This document shows positions 1 through 11,600 of a DNA stretch of 64,000 nt, piece by piece; positions within the stretch are counted from its first letter, which is position 1; every line of letters begins with the position of its first letter. The position numbers and the translations under genes are program-made. Source of the stretch: Chromobotia macracanthus (taxonomy: Eukaryota; Chordata; Actinopteri; Cypriniformes; Botiidae); contig JAZGTH010000103.1 in the NCBI GenBank assembly GCA_036877525.1, forward strand, positions 323,501-387,500, written 5' to 3'. The notes under the pieces are model-generated. The model ran no database searches, was not told the DNA's origin, and saw nothing but the letters and a program-made list of their open reading frames with translations.

Positions 1-1242
1 GGAAAATGGATTAATTACAACAACAGGGCTCATGAGACAGAGAAGAAACTGGCAGAATTTCCATGACACAGCGAGCAATACAAAAGAATTAAAAGGAAAT
101 TTTCTATAAAGTGTTTAAAATGTTCTTAAAGTTTTAGAAAAATACTTGCTAAATTTTAGATTATGTTTTAAGAGTCGAATCACAAATCAAGATTCAAGAC
201 ATTTTTTTTTTCCTCTCTGTCCCTGAGTTCACTCTATTTTCACAACACAACATAATCAGTCAAAGGTCCAAGAGGAAGCCAGAGGGAAGAGACTGCAACG
301 GAAAAACATGTTATATCTGATTTACTGAGTCCCAGACAAAGTTCAGATATAACTAGATTTGCATCTGAAGGAAATACCAGTGCGTGCAAGACAGCTGAAG
401 AACAGAGTTTAACGTTCTCCTAAAAAGATCCAGAAGAGGAGAGAAAAGACAGGAACGAGAAACCAAGAGAACCAGATGACATCAGCAGCTGAATCACCTT
501 ATGACATCATCAGGGAGATTTTAAATATACATTTTAAAACCCACAGCACACCAGAAGGCTGAAATTATATACACCGTATACAACAGAGCCTGTCTGTTAA
601 GCGGTTGAGAAGATATATGAGGGAGTTCAACACACTGCTGGCATTGCAGGCACTGCAGTATCATGCTCAGTCGATCCATATCCCACATTCATTCATTCAT
701 TCTCCATATCAGTTCTAATGACACAACCAAATATTTCTTCCTTGTCTTCTAACAGCCTGTCCTACCTGAGAGCCTTCATCATCTTCACCTGCAGAGGAAT
801 TCAATATACATGCATACTGTACATCATCACAACACGGTAACACCAGGCAGCCATTCAGATGCATCAGACATGGGAGGAACCAGGTGGTAAATGAGGTATG
901 AGGTCACAGAGGGTCGGACACTGAGGATTCAGGCAAAGTAACTGTTTTCCTGCATGCTTGCCTGTTGTAAATACAGCATTGATGCAGGCATAATACAGCC
1001 CTGGGCTAGACAAACCTTCATGAAACTCTGGCATTATGAAGCAGAGCTCTGTAGTTTAAAGCCATCACAGCCAGTTCACATTGTAACAGTGTTTTTGGAA
1101 TTATTTCATGCAGATGTAACCAACCAAGTTGATGATTTCTGCAGTGATGATTATATTAAATGTTTTCCTACTGTGTTAAAAGTACAATCTTCAACTGCTG
1201 CAACTGGGCCAATAATGTTACCAAGACAGGACTATTTAATAT

Positions 1243-1530
1243 TTAAAGCTGTAACTTTCACCTCTCTACAGCCATCTCTGTTTGAAACATAAAACTGCAG
1301 GTTACTTTACATATTTTTCTTTACGTATGTTGAAGACAAATGAAGCCAAACTGACATTTCCTGGGAAATCAGACCCGAAAGCTTAAATTATAAGTCACTA
1401 TTATTAACTTACCATTGTGAATCAGGGTAAGATAAGGAGATCGTTTTAAACACTTATCTGTCATGTACTTGCTCAATAACAGATTTTTGTCCATTTTTAA
1501 CCCCGCAAAAAGTTACTGTTTGCAGCTTTA
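1243..1530 (+). repeat. TTAAAGCTGCAATCC foldback repeat (family B), copy 1
   Basis: TTAAAGCTGTAACTTTCACC... interior ACATTTCCTGGGAAATCAGA and CATTGTGAATCAGGGTAAG, ending AGTTACTGTTTGCAGCTTTA. Inverted ends, no coding capacity. Confidence 0.75.
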
Positions 1531-2297
1531 CTTGTGATTTTCACAAAAAATAAAAATGCTAAATAAGTCACTTCAAGTCACTGCACATTTTAAAATCCAA
1601 TAGGATCCAAAGTTTACAATTAATGTCTAACAACGTTTTAAATTTCTGTCTGCTCTTCACATACATGTATTGTGTAACTTTAGAGGAGCTGAAATCTCAC
1701 CCATGAGATTTGGACACTTGACAGCCCCAGTCCCTATTCACTTTCATTATATGAAAAAACAGAACTGTCCCTTTAACAGAACAGAAGTAATTCTACACTG
1801 ATGTGTCCAGATCTTTGTTGCAGCTGTGTGGGTGTTTGGTAGGCAGTGTATGTTGATGGACTGGTCATATGTGTGGAGGTTTCATTAGTTACAAGAGGAA
1901 ACTGTTGACACTGACACTGCAGAACTGTCTGTGAGGGCTTTAAATGCATCACACTGTCTGTTAGAAACAGCAGCAGCCCTGGTCACAGGCTGAAACCACT
2001 GAATCACTCCATTTATCATGTCAATACACTGCTGTATTAGCTGCCCTTTATTGTATTGTACATCTGATGTCATTTAAAATTGAATAGGGCAACATCTCAA
2101 AGAACTGCTCCAATTCACCCATGTAGAAAAATAAGAAATCATTTAATTGTACCTAGTACACGACAATGTCTTCGTCTTGATCTAGATGCCTATTTTTAAT
2201 CTGAAAACTGCTAATACTTAATTTGTCTTTCATTTGTAGTTTATTACCTTTTATTTTTTTAATGACTACATTAATTTATATTTAATCATATCTACAG

Positions 2298-2465
2298 TTA
2301 AAGCTGTAATCCGTAACTTTCACCTCTCTCTCTGTTTGAAACATAAAAACCTTACCATTGTGAATTGGGGAAGGTAAAGAGAGCAATGTACTTGCTCAAT
2401 TTATGTTTCACTTATTTTAACTTGTTCATTTTTAACCGAGAAACAGTTACAAATTGCAGCATTAA
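2298..2465 (+). repeat. family B foldback repeat, copy 2 (short)
   Basis: TTAAAGCTGTAATCCGTAAC to AGTTACAAATTGCAGCATTAA, with part of the interior deleted; just beyond the mapt repeat 2 exon. Confidence 0.75.
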
Positions 2466-2579
2466 CTAATAAACTTAGTGTATTTGTGTATTGAGCCTGT
2501 GAGAATGCAGGCCAACTACTCTAACTAGTAGCAGTTCTGCATTTCTGTGTCAGGATTTCTAACTCTACTAGTTACTCAC

Positions 2580-2672
2580 ATTACCACCTCCAGGAACATG
2601 CTTGATATTGGCTTTGGATCCACATTTAGACTGAACATTAGACAAGTCGATCTTCTTATGAACAACAGTCAC
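2580..2672 (-). CDS. mapt: mapt coding exon 8: microtubule-binding repeat 2
   Basis: 93 bp, phase 0 in and out, acceptor CCTTTTGCAG, donor GGTAAT/GTGAGT. Encodes one 31-residue repeat (VTVVHKKIDLSNVQSKCGSK ... HVPGGGN) with the conserved cysteine. Equivalent to mammalian exon 10, whose inclusion decides 3-repeat versus 4-repeat tau; being exactly 93 nt it could be skipped in frame here too. Confidence 0.92.
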
Positions 2673-5600
2673 CTGCAAAAGGAAAAGTAGAGTCAGGAGA
2701 AGATCACTCTGCTGCCTTTGGCGGGTTGATGAAGATCCGAGGACTCTCAAAAAATGGTGCATGTTTAGAACAAGTTGAATCTGGCAGAGTAACTTGCAAC
2801 CCCCTCACTGTTGGCTTCTTCTAAATATATATTTCCTGAATTTGTGCCCAAAATAAACACTGTTTTCTTCAAAACTAAACACCACCAAAACTCTCCACTG
2901 GGTTTGCCTATGAGAAATCAGTCACTTCCACCAGATGGTGTCATGGAGCTTAGTTGTTTCGGGTGTGAAAGCACCTGCTCAGATGTACAACAGTTCAGGC
3001 CTGGATCTTTTAAATACACTTTCATGTACTGGCTGTGTTTTCATGCTTGTGGAACATGCATGACAGAATTACCTTTCCTCCTCCAGGCTGGTGTTTGAGG
3101 TTCTCAGTGGAGCCGATCTTGGACCTGACGTGCTTCAGGTCGGGCATGGGCGCAACAGGGGCGATGGGGGCACGAGTTCTCAGTGAACCGGGTGATTTGG
3201 GCGGGGTGCGAACCACAGCGACTTTCTTCACCTGTTGGCCAGGTGTGGAGGAGCGGCTGGACGGGCTGCTGCACCCGCTGCGGTCTGGAGTTTTAGGTGA
3301 GTCAGCTGCGACATGAAAACAACAATACACTTTTCTTTCTGCTGTTCTTGGCTTTTTGTGTTTCTATTTGGGAATCTTTATGGTACCAATAACTTCATTT
3401 AATTTTTAATTTGAAGTTGCAATCCGTAACTTTTTTTGTTAAAAACAAACAAAAAGCAGAGAAAGTGCATAACAGATCAGTCTACTTACCCCCATTCGCA
3501 ATGGTAACTGTATAATAATGATTTATAATTTGAGCTGTCGGGTCCAATTTCCTAGGAAATGTCTGTTTGGCTGCATTTGTTTTCTATGTATGTAAGAAAA
3601 GTACATGAAGTAACCTGTAATTATGTGTTTCAAACAGAGATGAAGATAGAGAGGCAAAAGTTACGAATTGCAGCTTCAGTAATGTATTTAATCGTCCTTA
3701 GTTATCCTATCCTATTATCCTCTCCAGTTAGTAAGTGGAGCCGTTCATGGACTGTCAGTTTTCTGCACTGATATATTTTTAATTCTGATTTTTTTGTAAG
3801 AGGCATCAGCAGTATTTTGTATGAAGGAATCTGATTGGTTCCTGCTCAAATGAGGCTTTTATTACCTCTTTCAATGGACCCTGGTCCTGCCTTCCGCTGC
3901 TCCATCCTTAAAGCAGCTGTGATGTTCACAAATCAAAGTGGTACAAATCAGACACGTTTAAAGGGCTATTAAGACAGAATCATACCCTTGGGCTTACACA
4001 ACCCATTTCTAACAGGCAGATATTGTGTACTTCCTCAAGACTGGTTAAGTGCTGCTGTGTGTTAGCGAAGCTGCTCACTTTTAGCATGCAGTAAATGTTG
4101 GTGTCCTAATACACTGAATCACACAGTCTTTTAAGAGTTTTTACTTGTTTTGAATTGTTGGGATAACTGGTGAATTTGTTGGTATGCAGACATGTATGCT
4201 GCAGTGGGTTTCCCAGCTAACAATTTTAGGTTGTAAGAATTTTTCCCTAACATTTCCATTAAGTAACAAAAACCTAAATGTTGTTTTGAAAATTCTAGAA
4301 ACGTTCAAAACGTCCAGTTTTCTAGACTTGTATTAACGTTATTGCTTGGTTATAAGAACGCTTTTCAAAGTAGTTTTTAAAACGTTCCACTAACAATGTA
4401 AGAATAACATTTTTGGTATATGATATATAACATTAAAAATATATTCTACTAATATTACTGCAAGAATGTTTTGATAACTTGGAGACAACTTTTAAACAAT
4501 GTTTTGAGAACGTTCCTTGTTAGCTGGGTTTGTGCCATGTTAGATGCATTAAAATGATCTTAATTCATTGTAAACAGTGAGGACCACATTTCCTGAAGGT
4601 GCTTGATCAACATAATGACAAGTTCAGCATTGCTGTTGGGAAGGAACTTTGAGTTAATGTGACTGTGAGTTTCCTCTCTTTGTTTTGTAGATTAACATCA
4701 GCTGATGTACATCATTATGGAGCATGTAAATCACTCACCAGGGATTTTGGTGCCCACTCCCTGGGGTTTGACACCTGCTGTCTTCGTCCTGGCATCTCCA
4801 GCCTAAACATGGACAACCACAGGAAGAATCAGCCACAAGTTCAAGCACTGTGCTTGTGCAGGACTCTTCTTGAAGGTCTTTAATGTTTTCATAATTATAT
4901 CACCATTTTATTATTTATAGGCCCAGAAATCATTAATTGAGACACGTGATTAGCTTCTCTGTCTAGCCTGGTCATAAAGTTATTGATATTATGTAGAATC
5001 GTGCTATGAATTCCATTATTGTTGTCTTGGACAGTCATTAATGGGCTGTAACCAACTCACCGTGGCCCTTGACTCTCTGGCTCCTGCACTGTTGGGTGAG
5101 AGTTTAACAGAGTTTACAGAGTCAGGGCTGCTAAAGCGACATGCTGGAGTTGAGGAGGAGGTAGAGGGCTTTCTGCTGGGGATACCTGAGGCCCTGGAGC
5201 CTCTCTGAGGCACGGATGTGGGTCTAACATTAGCATGTGTGCTTGTGGTGAGTATCTTACATGTTTGAGAGGAAGATGGAGAACATAAAGAAATAAACAT
5301 GAAGGAAAGTGATCAGTAAATAATAAAATCAGCTGAAAATGGAAAATATGCTGATATAAAATAAAGGATAAGCAAATTAAACATCAAAATGAAACATAAA
5401 CCAAACTGCATTATTAACTCTCATGTTATGCTGAAATAGATTTTTTTTATGTTGGGGTAGCAATATGTAAAAATAATAATTTAGAAATTAATCACTTATT
5501 TTTCTTTAACATTCTTATAATGGGATTTTTTAAATTTGATAATGTACATAATACAGTAGGTAGACCTTACTGTAATTTAGTAGGTAATTTACTGTAATTT

Positions 5601-8600
5601 AGCATTTTCAGCAATTTCTTCAGAACTGTGCCTGTTTTATGTCTGCAATCCATTAAGTCTTTTATTTTTTTTTCAAGTTTATTTTGTATTGTTAACATGT
5701 GTTCTCAAGTTAAACCTTCGTTTATAATCATTAGGAAAAATCATTAAATATTAGCCTGACACTTCAATGTTAACCATGTTTTACGAGCTATTAAAATGGC
5801 TGTGTGTGACCGCAATTATAACACAAGGGTTAAGAAAGTTAAAGAAACTTATGTGTTAACAAAACCAAAACCATGACAGAATGACCTCTTAACCACAACA
5901 TCCCCTGTGATGATGACTGTACCTTTTTTTCAGCAGTTGCTCCTGCTCCAGGCTTGGCTGTAGAAAATATAAAACGATAAAGAAATGGTAAACACAAGCT
6001 CACACAGACACACTTTTAGTCGCCTGCAATCAAGATTTATACTCAGGAAGATGCCGATTGCATATTCAAAGAGGGAAAGTTAGATCTTGATGTTGATGTG
6101 ATTTTACATCAGGGCTCGATGTGATTTATCCGCTGTGATGTTCAGAGTTCTCATCCCAGAAGCAGCAGTTCCAGCATTTCTGTTTTTTATAGGTTTGTTT
6201 ATGATTATAACATGCATTCATGTGTGTAAAATTTAATGTCAGGACCTTGATTTATTTACAGGACCTTATTTAACTATGGCAAAATGAAAAGATTCAGGAA
6301 TGCCTAAACCTTGTAGCTTAAGCTATGATTTTCCAGAAGGAAACCTCAGTGCTTGCAAGGCAGCAAAAAAGCTTAAGTTTTGGGCATCATCTGCATTAAT
6401 GTTATGGCACATCAAAACAGCTGTCACGACCCTCATGCATCTGGTTTCCTGTTGACTGTGCATGAAAATCGACACAACTTGACACCTTCTTGTCAATAGA
6501 TGGTTATAGATGATTAAATACTGTAGATGTAGGAAGGAACAGACCAATCACAATTCAGTTTGCCATTATGACATCATCATAGTCAGTTTTGATTAAATTA
6601 ATAGATAATTTTCAAACGTTACTACGAAATGTAAACATTTGAATGGAGTCTTCCAAAATGAGTTGCATTGCAATTAAAACAGGAATAAGTATTTTCTAAA
6701 AGAAGTGCATATAGAAATGACAATAAGAAGCAGTTTAAGTTAAAATAGTTGCAAAAAATTTGAAAAAGAAAATGTTTGTGAAATATCAATACAACTGCCC
6801 TGCAAGCATTGTAACTAGCTTACTAGATTACCAGAGTAACAAACAGCTGCTAAAGTAAACGTTTCACACTATCAGGACAGATGACTTTATGCATGTGTAT
6901 TGTGAGTTGTGTCTAAGCTAGTCTGGTGTTTTTGTGGAGGACGTCTGCAAAGCTGTGGGACACATTCAGTTGTTTAGTCTGAACCCAGCAGCAAATACTG
7001 ACCTTCTCCTTTCAGTATGTGTTACAGTCAACCCCATCTACATGAGGCCTTCGTCTAATTGGTTGTTTGTACATGTTTAGTAAAATGGACATTTCGGAAA
7101 TGGGTGCCCAGCTAACATTTTTAGGTTGTCAGAACGTTTCCCTAATGTTTCCATTAAGTAACAAAAACGTTAAAAATGTTATTCAAATGTTCTAGGAACA
7201 TTCAAAACATCTGTGTTTTTAGACATTGTATTAAGAGCGTTAATAAAAGAATAACTTTTTAAACGTTTTACTAACAACTTAGGAATAATGTTTTTGATAG
7301 ATTACATTTAAATAAATGTTTTGTGTACGTTACTGCAAGAACGTTCCCTGTTAGCTGGGTGGACCCACCAATGTAACACACGGTTCTGTGAGTGATGCAT
7401 TCCACATACATGCACAGGTGACATGCAGTACAGAGGGGCAGGTGAAAACTGTGCCAGCAGAAACAGTCGATCAGTGCACAGTGAGTTAGTCACAAACACA
7501 GGCAGAATAACACTGACCACACACAGAGAGGGAAGGAGGAGAGATATACAGTCAGGGCACAAAGACAGAGAGAGAGAGATTTTGTGGCTACAAGCAGCCC
7601 GTTTCTTCAACCGAACACATTTGTGCGCTTTTCAGAAAGGGAGCTGCGTAATTCTACCGCTCTACTTGAAATAAAAGAAAAAGGAGAAGATAAATAAAAA
7701 TATCTGTGATAGAGAAGAAAGCTGTGGGGGGATTGAGGAACAGAACGGAAAACAGACCTTTGGATGGGACACTTGTTTTTCTGGCCGGAGCAGCATCTTT
7801 GGAGGGAGTTTTCTGAAGTTTTGGGGCAGATTTGGGGGAGGGGGTGGCAGCAACAGTAGCGACAGGTTTCTTCATTTTTTTGGCAGGAGATTCTTTAATG
7901 GGAGTTTCTTTGCTTGGTGCTTTTGTGGGCATTACGTGAGCACTGGGCTTAACAACATCTTGAGCCGGAGCAGCAACAGGTTCTGGTTTGGCAACAGACT
8001 GGAGGTTTTGCGCTGCCTTCTCTGGTTCAACAAGATCATCATCACCTGTCTCCAAGTATTTTTCCTGCTTGACCTCCTTTGCTTCTTGAGGTTTTCCAAG
8101 TTCCTCTGATATGGTTTCTGCCTCAGGTTCAATCTTGGCTGTTGTTGTTTTTTGGGAATGTTGAGGAATGCAGGTCTCGTCCTCTTCCTGCTCTTGTTCT
8201 GGTACCTCTGTTTCCTCTTCCTCTTCACGACCGTCAGTCTGGAAGTCTGTGAGGGATGACTCCACCTGAGTGGGCTCGGCTGCAGCACTGGGAGAAAGGG
8301 GAGAGCCTGGATCTGCCCTGCAAGAATCAGGACTCTTGCTTTCTGGTGGAGTTTTGTCAGAGCTGCACTCCCAGCCCACAGGGCCACTCTGCTGACCCGG
8401 ATCCTGAGGTTCAGTGTAGTCGAAGGATAGGCCACGTTTCTTTGCTTCCTCTGGGGTCATGGAAAGATGAGTAGGGGCTTCATGTTTGCCATCAAATCTA
8501 TCATCTTTTTGAGATGTCAGGCCTGGGGCAACAGAACTGCGTATAAAGGTATCTCCTGCTTCTTCCTCTTCCTCAACACCAACATCTTCTCTGTCCTCTT

Positions 8601-11600
8601 CTTCAGCTTCATCCTCATCCCGTTGTTCTTCCATATTAATAGCATTTCCAGGAATCTCATCCACATCAGGAGAACAAGAATGTCTTGATTCAAACTTCTC
8701 ATCCTTAAACTCGTTGGGACTGTGATGGTCAGACATCTTATCTGAGGGACTCCTCTTCACCTGGCTGTCAAAGCCCATGATCCCTGAACCCAACCCATCA
8801 GAAAGGGTCGTTGGCAGTAGATGTGGGGACATGGGAGACGGGCGTGGGCTGACTGATTTCTCCCTTTCCCAAGTCTCCTGCTCTCCCTCCTCTTCCAGTG
8901 ATGCTGCACTGCTCCGGCCACTCTCTGGCAGACAGGGACTTCCTGGTGTTAACTCTTCTGATGATGCGGAAGGCATAATGGTAGGAAGAGCCACAGACAA
9001 TACTGCAGAATTAGCAACACTCAACCACCCTCTCTCCACAATCAACATTAGAGGCAGAAAAGGAATCAAGAAACTAAAAGGAAGTTAAAACACATAAGGA
9101 GCCCAAACACAACACAAAAGACAAGTTTCTCTTTCATGTCAAAGGTTACAAGTCAACAATCCAATGATTTCAGAACTTTGTGCACTAAATGTTGAGTTAA
9201 AGGCACTTTTACACTAAGCAATGCTTGCTAAACTAAGTTAGCAAGCAGTAGACTACAACATGGATTACACAAAAAATGGGTACCCAGCTAATAGGGAACA
9301 GTCTCAGAACTTTGGCTAACATTCCATTAAGGTTCTCTCTAAGTTATTAACAAACATTCCTGCAGTAATGTCAGTAGAACCTTTTAACGTTATAACATTT
9401 AAAAAGTTACAGAATTAAAAAAAAGTCTGAATAACAGAGAAAAGAAATGCGTCTAAAAAACATTTGTAACATTCCCAGAACACTCAAAATAACATTTTTG
9501 TTATTTAATGGAAACTTTTTCAAGCGTTCCTACAACCTAAAATTGGTAGCTGGATAACTCCAGTGGCAAATGAGGGGTTATAACAGTAGGGTCAAGTAGT
9601 CTTAGGATCAGTGCTTATAAAAGTGCCTCCTCAACTCATTCAAACACAGTTTCAACCTCCACAACAAAACAATCAAACCAAAACCATCAATAAAAACAAC
9701 GGCCCAATCAGACCACAATATCCACAATGACCCAACAGACCCACCACATCTCTGTGAGCTTCAGTGTGTGGAGCATTGATGGCTGGTAGCGAAATGACCG
9801 GTGAAGCAATGAACTGGTGCGTTGTCCATTTACATTATCATGTAATGCACAGGAGCTCTGGACCTCTGATCTGAGCAGTATAGCATTTGAATTTAATTGG
9901 GAATGCATTTCAAGCTGTTTCAGTGCATTAAATGTTTGCTTTGTTGAAACCCCCATTATTCTTGGTTTATTTTGTCACTGATCATTGTTAAGGTTTGTAA
10001 GTAGGAACACTCAACAGATCTGGTATAAACACATATATAATTAAAGAGAATATTGAACTGGTTCTTGTTGAGGTCTCATTATGGATTTTTGCATTTAAGT
10101 AATGCACCTGAATGTTAGACCTTCATTGAAGCGTCTGAAATTAAACTTATGTGAATTTAAAGTGAATTGAGACTGAATAAAACACTCCTCCTGCTTTCCT
10201 TCCTGCAGCTGCATGTCAAAGAAGTTTGATTGCATGGAAACAAGGTACAAGAACAGATGGAATACAGAGAAGATTAGCAGCAGCGTTGGGATCAAAATGA
10301 CTTCACCCAATTCAGTAGGTGGTTTGACCTCAATAGTAGATGGTTTACAAATATTGAATTTTATAAGATTTCTACATAAGAGTTTACGCAGCCTGATGGA
10401 GTGGCAATCACAAGAAGGAAAGCTAAATGTTTCCATTAAGTAAATGCTTTCCCCATATCTTTAAAGTAAAGTGAGTCTCATATCTAGTCACTGGGGAGAG
10501 TCTACATTATGTATCACCTGCCTAACAAGGCAGGTATATAGACCTTCAGTCATTTTATCTGAAGACTATATAGCAGTTCAACAAGTGAGGGACTCGTATA
10601 CTAAATGAATTACCTACCATTAAAGCTGAGGTCTCTTTTCTTGCTGGTCTGCAAACATCAGCAACATGTTCTCATGCATGAAATATTCAGCTAATGGCTA
10701 ATGGTAGTCTAATCCATTTACGTCACTCCAACTTCATAGAACAACAGCATACAACATACAGAACACAGCCTTAATGTGTTTGTCTCGACTAGACTGCTAG
10801 ATCTCAGACAGCATCAATGGGTTTATGGACCTGAGAGGCAAGTGATGCATGAGGCATGTCTTAAAAGTCCATTTACACAGACATTGACGTTTTGGTAATC
10901 ACATTCTATGTAATGACACAGAAAGGCCTAATTGTGTTTCCTAGGCACATGAATCATGGCCAGCACCTATGAAAAGATGAGGTCATTTTTGTGTATCTGA
11001 AGTGACTTGAGCATTAATCTAAGCGTGACTTCCTAAAATGGAATCCATTGGAATGTAAACATCCATAGTGATGCCACGTTTTATGTCCTGGTCACGGCAC
11101 CAGAATTGTGTATCTAGCTGTGCTATTAGCCTTCTAAGCACTTGTCTCATGTACAAACTCACTGATTGGCCATGAAGATACCAAATGGATGTTCTGGGTA
11201 CCACTATTTAGTCTAACACTTGCCATGACCTGAACGTACATTATTCTCTTATGCAAAGGAAAGGGTGGGGTAGATCTTCCTAATTGCTCTTTGACAAATT
11301 CTGGGCTTTTACTGGCCTTGAAAACTTAAGAGGAAGTCATTATGTTCCTTGGGAATACTACATCCTTTTCCAAGTGCATCCCGCAGCCTTGAAGACATGC
11401 AATTAGATTTCACTGATTTTTTTTTTCTGTGCTCCTTACGTCATCATAGCATCAGGGCAAAACAAGTTTCCAAAAAGCTTCTGAGAAACAAGGTCAATCC
11501 AGAGAGGTGTATCAGCAGTCCATTAAAGCCAGCTGTATCTGTAAGTATAATCAGTGATGTCACATTCTTTAAGAACTGCTTTTTGGAAATGGATTGCACT

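Larger units (their letters stand above)
1..2579 (-). other. mapt intron 3' of the repeat 2 exon (window edge)
   Basis: No exon for repeat 3 (a PGGGQ-type end on the minus strand) is visible in these 2.6 kb, so the next exon lies beyond position 1. The stretch holds two copies of the TTAAAGCTGCAATCC foldback repeat (listed separately) and otherwise AT-rich unique-looking sequence. An open frame at 954-1292 on the plus strand has no coding support. Confidence 0.6.

Noticed and set aside
3035..3316. Plus-strand 93-codon frame
   Set aside because: Antisense shadow of the mapt repeat 1 exon.
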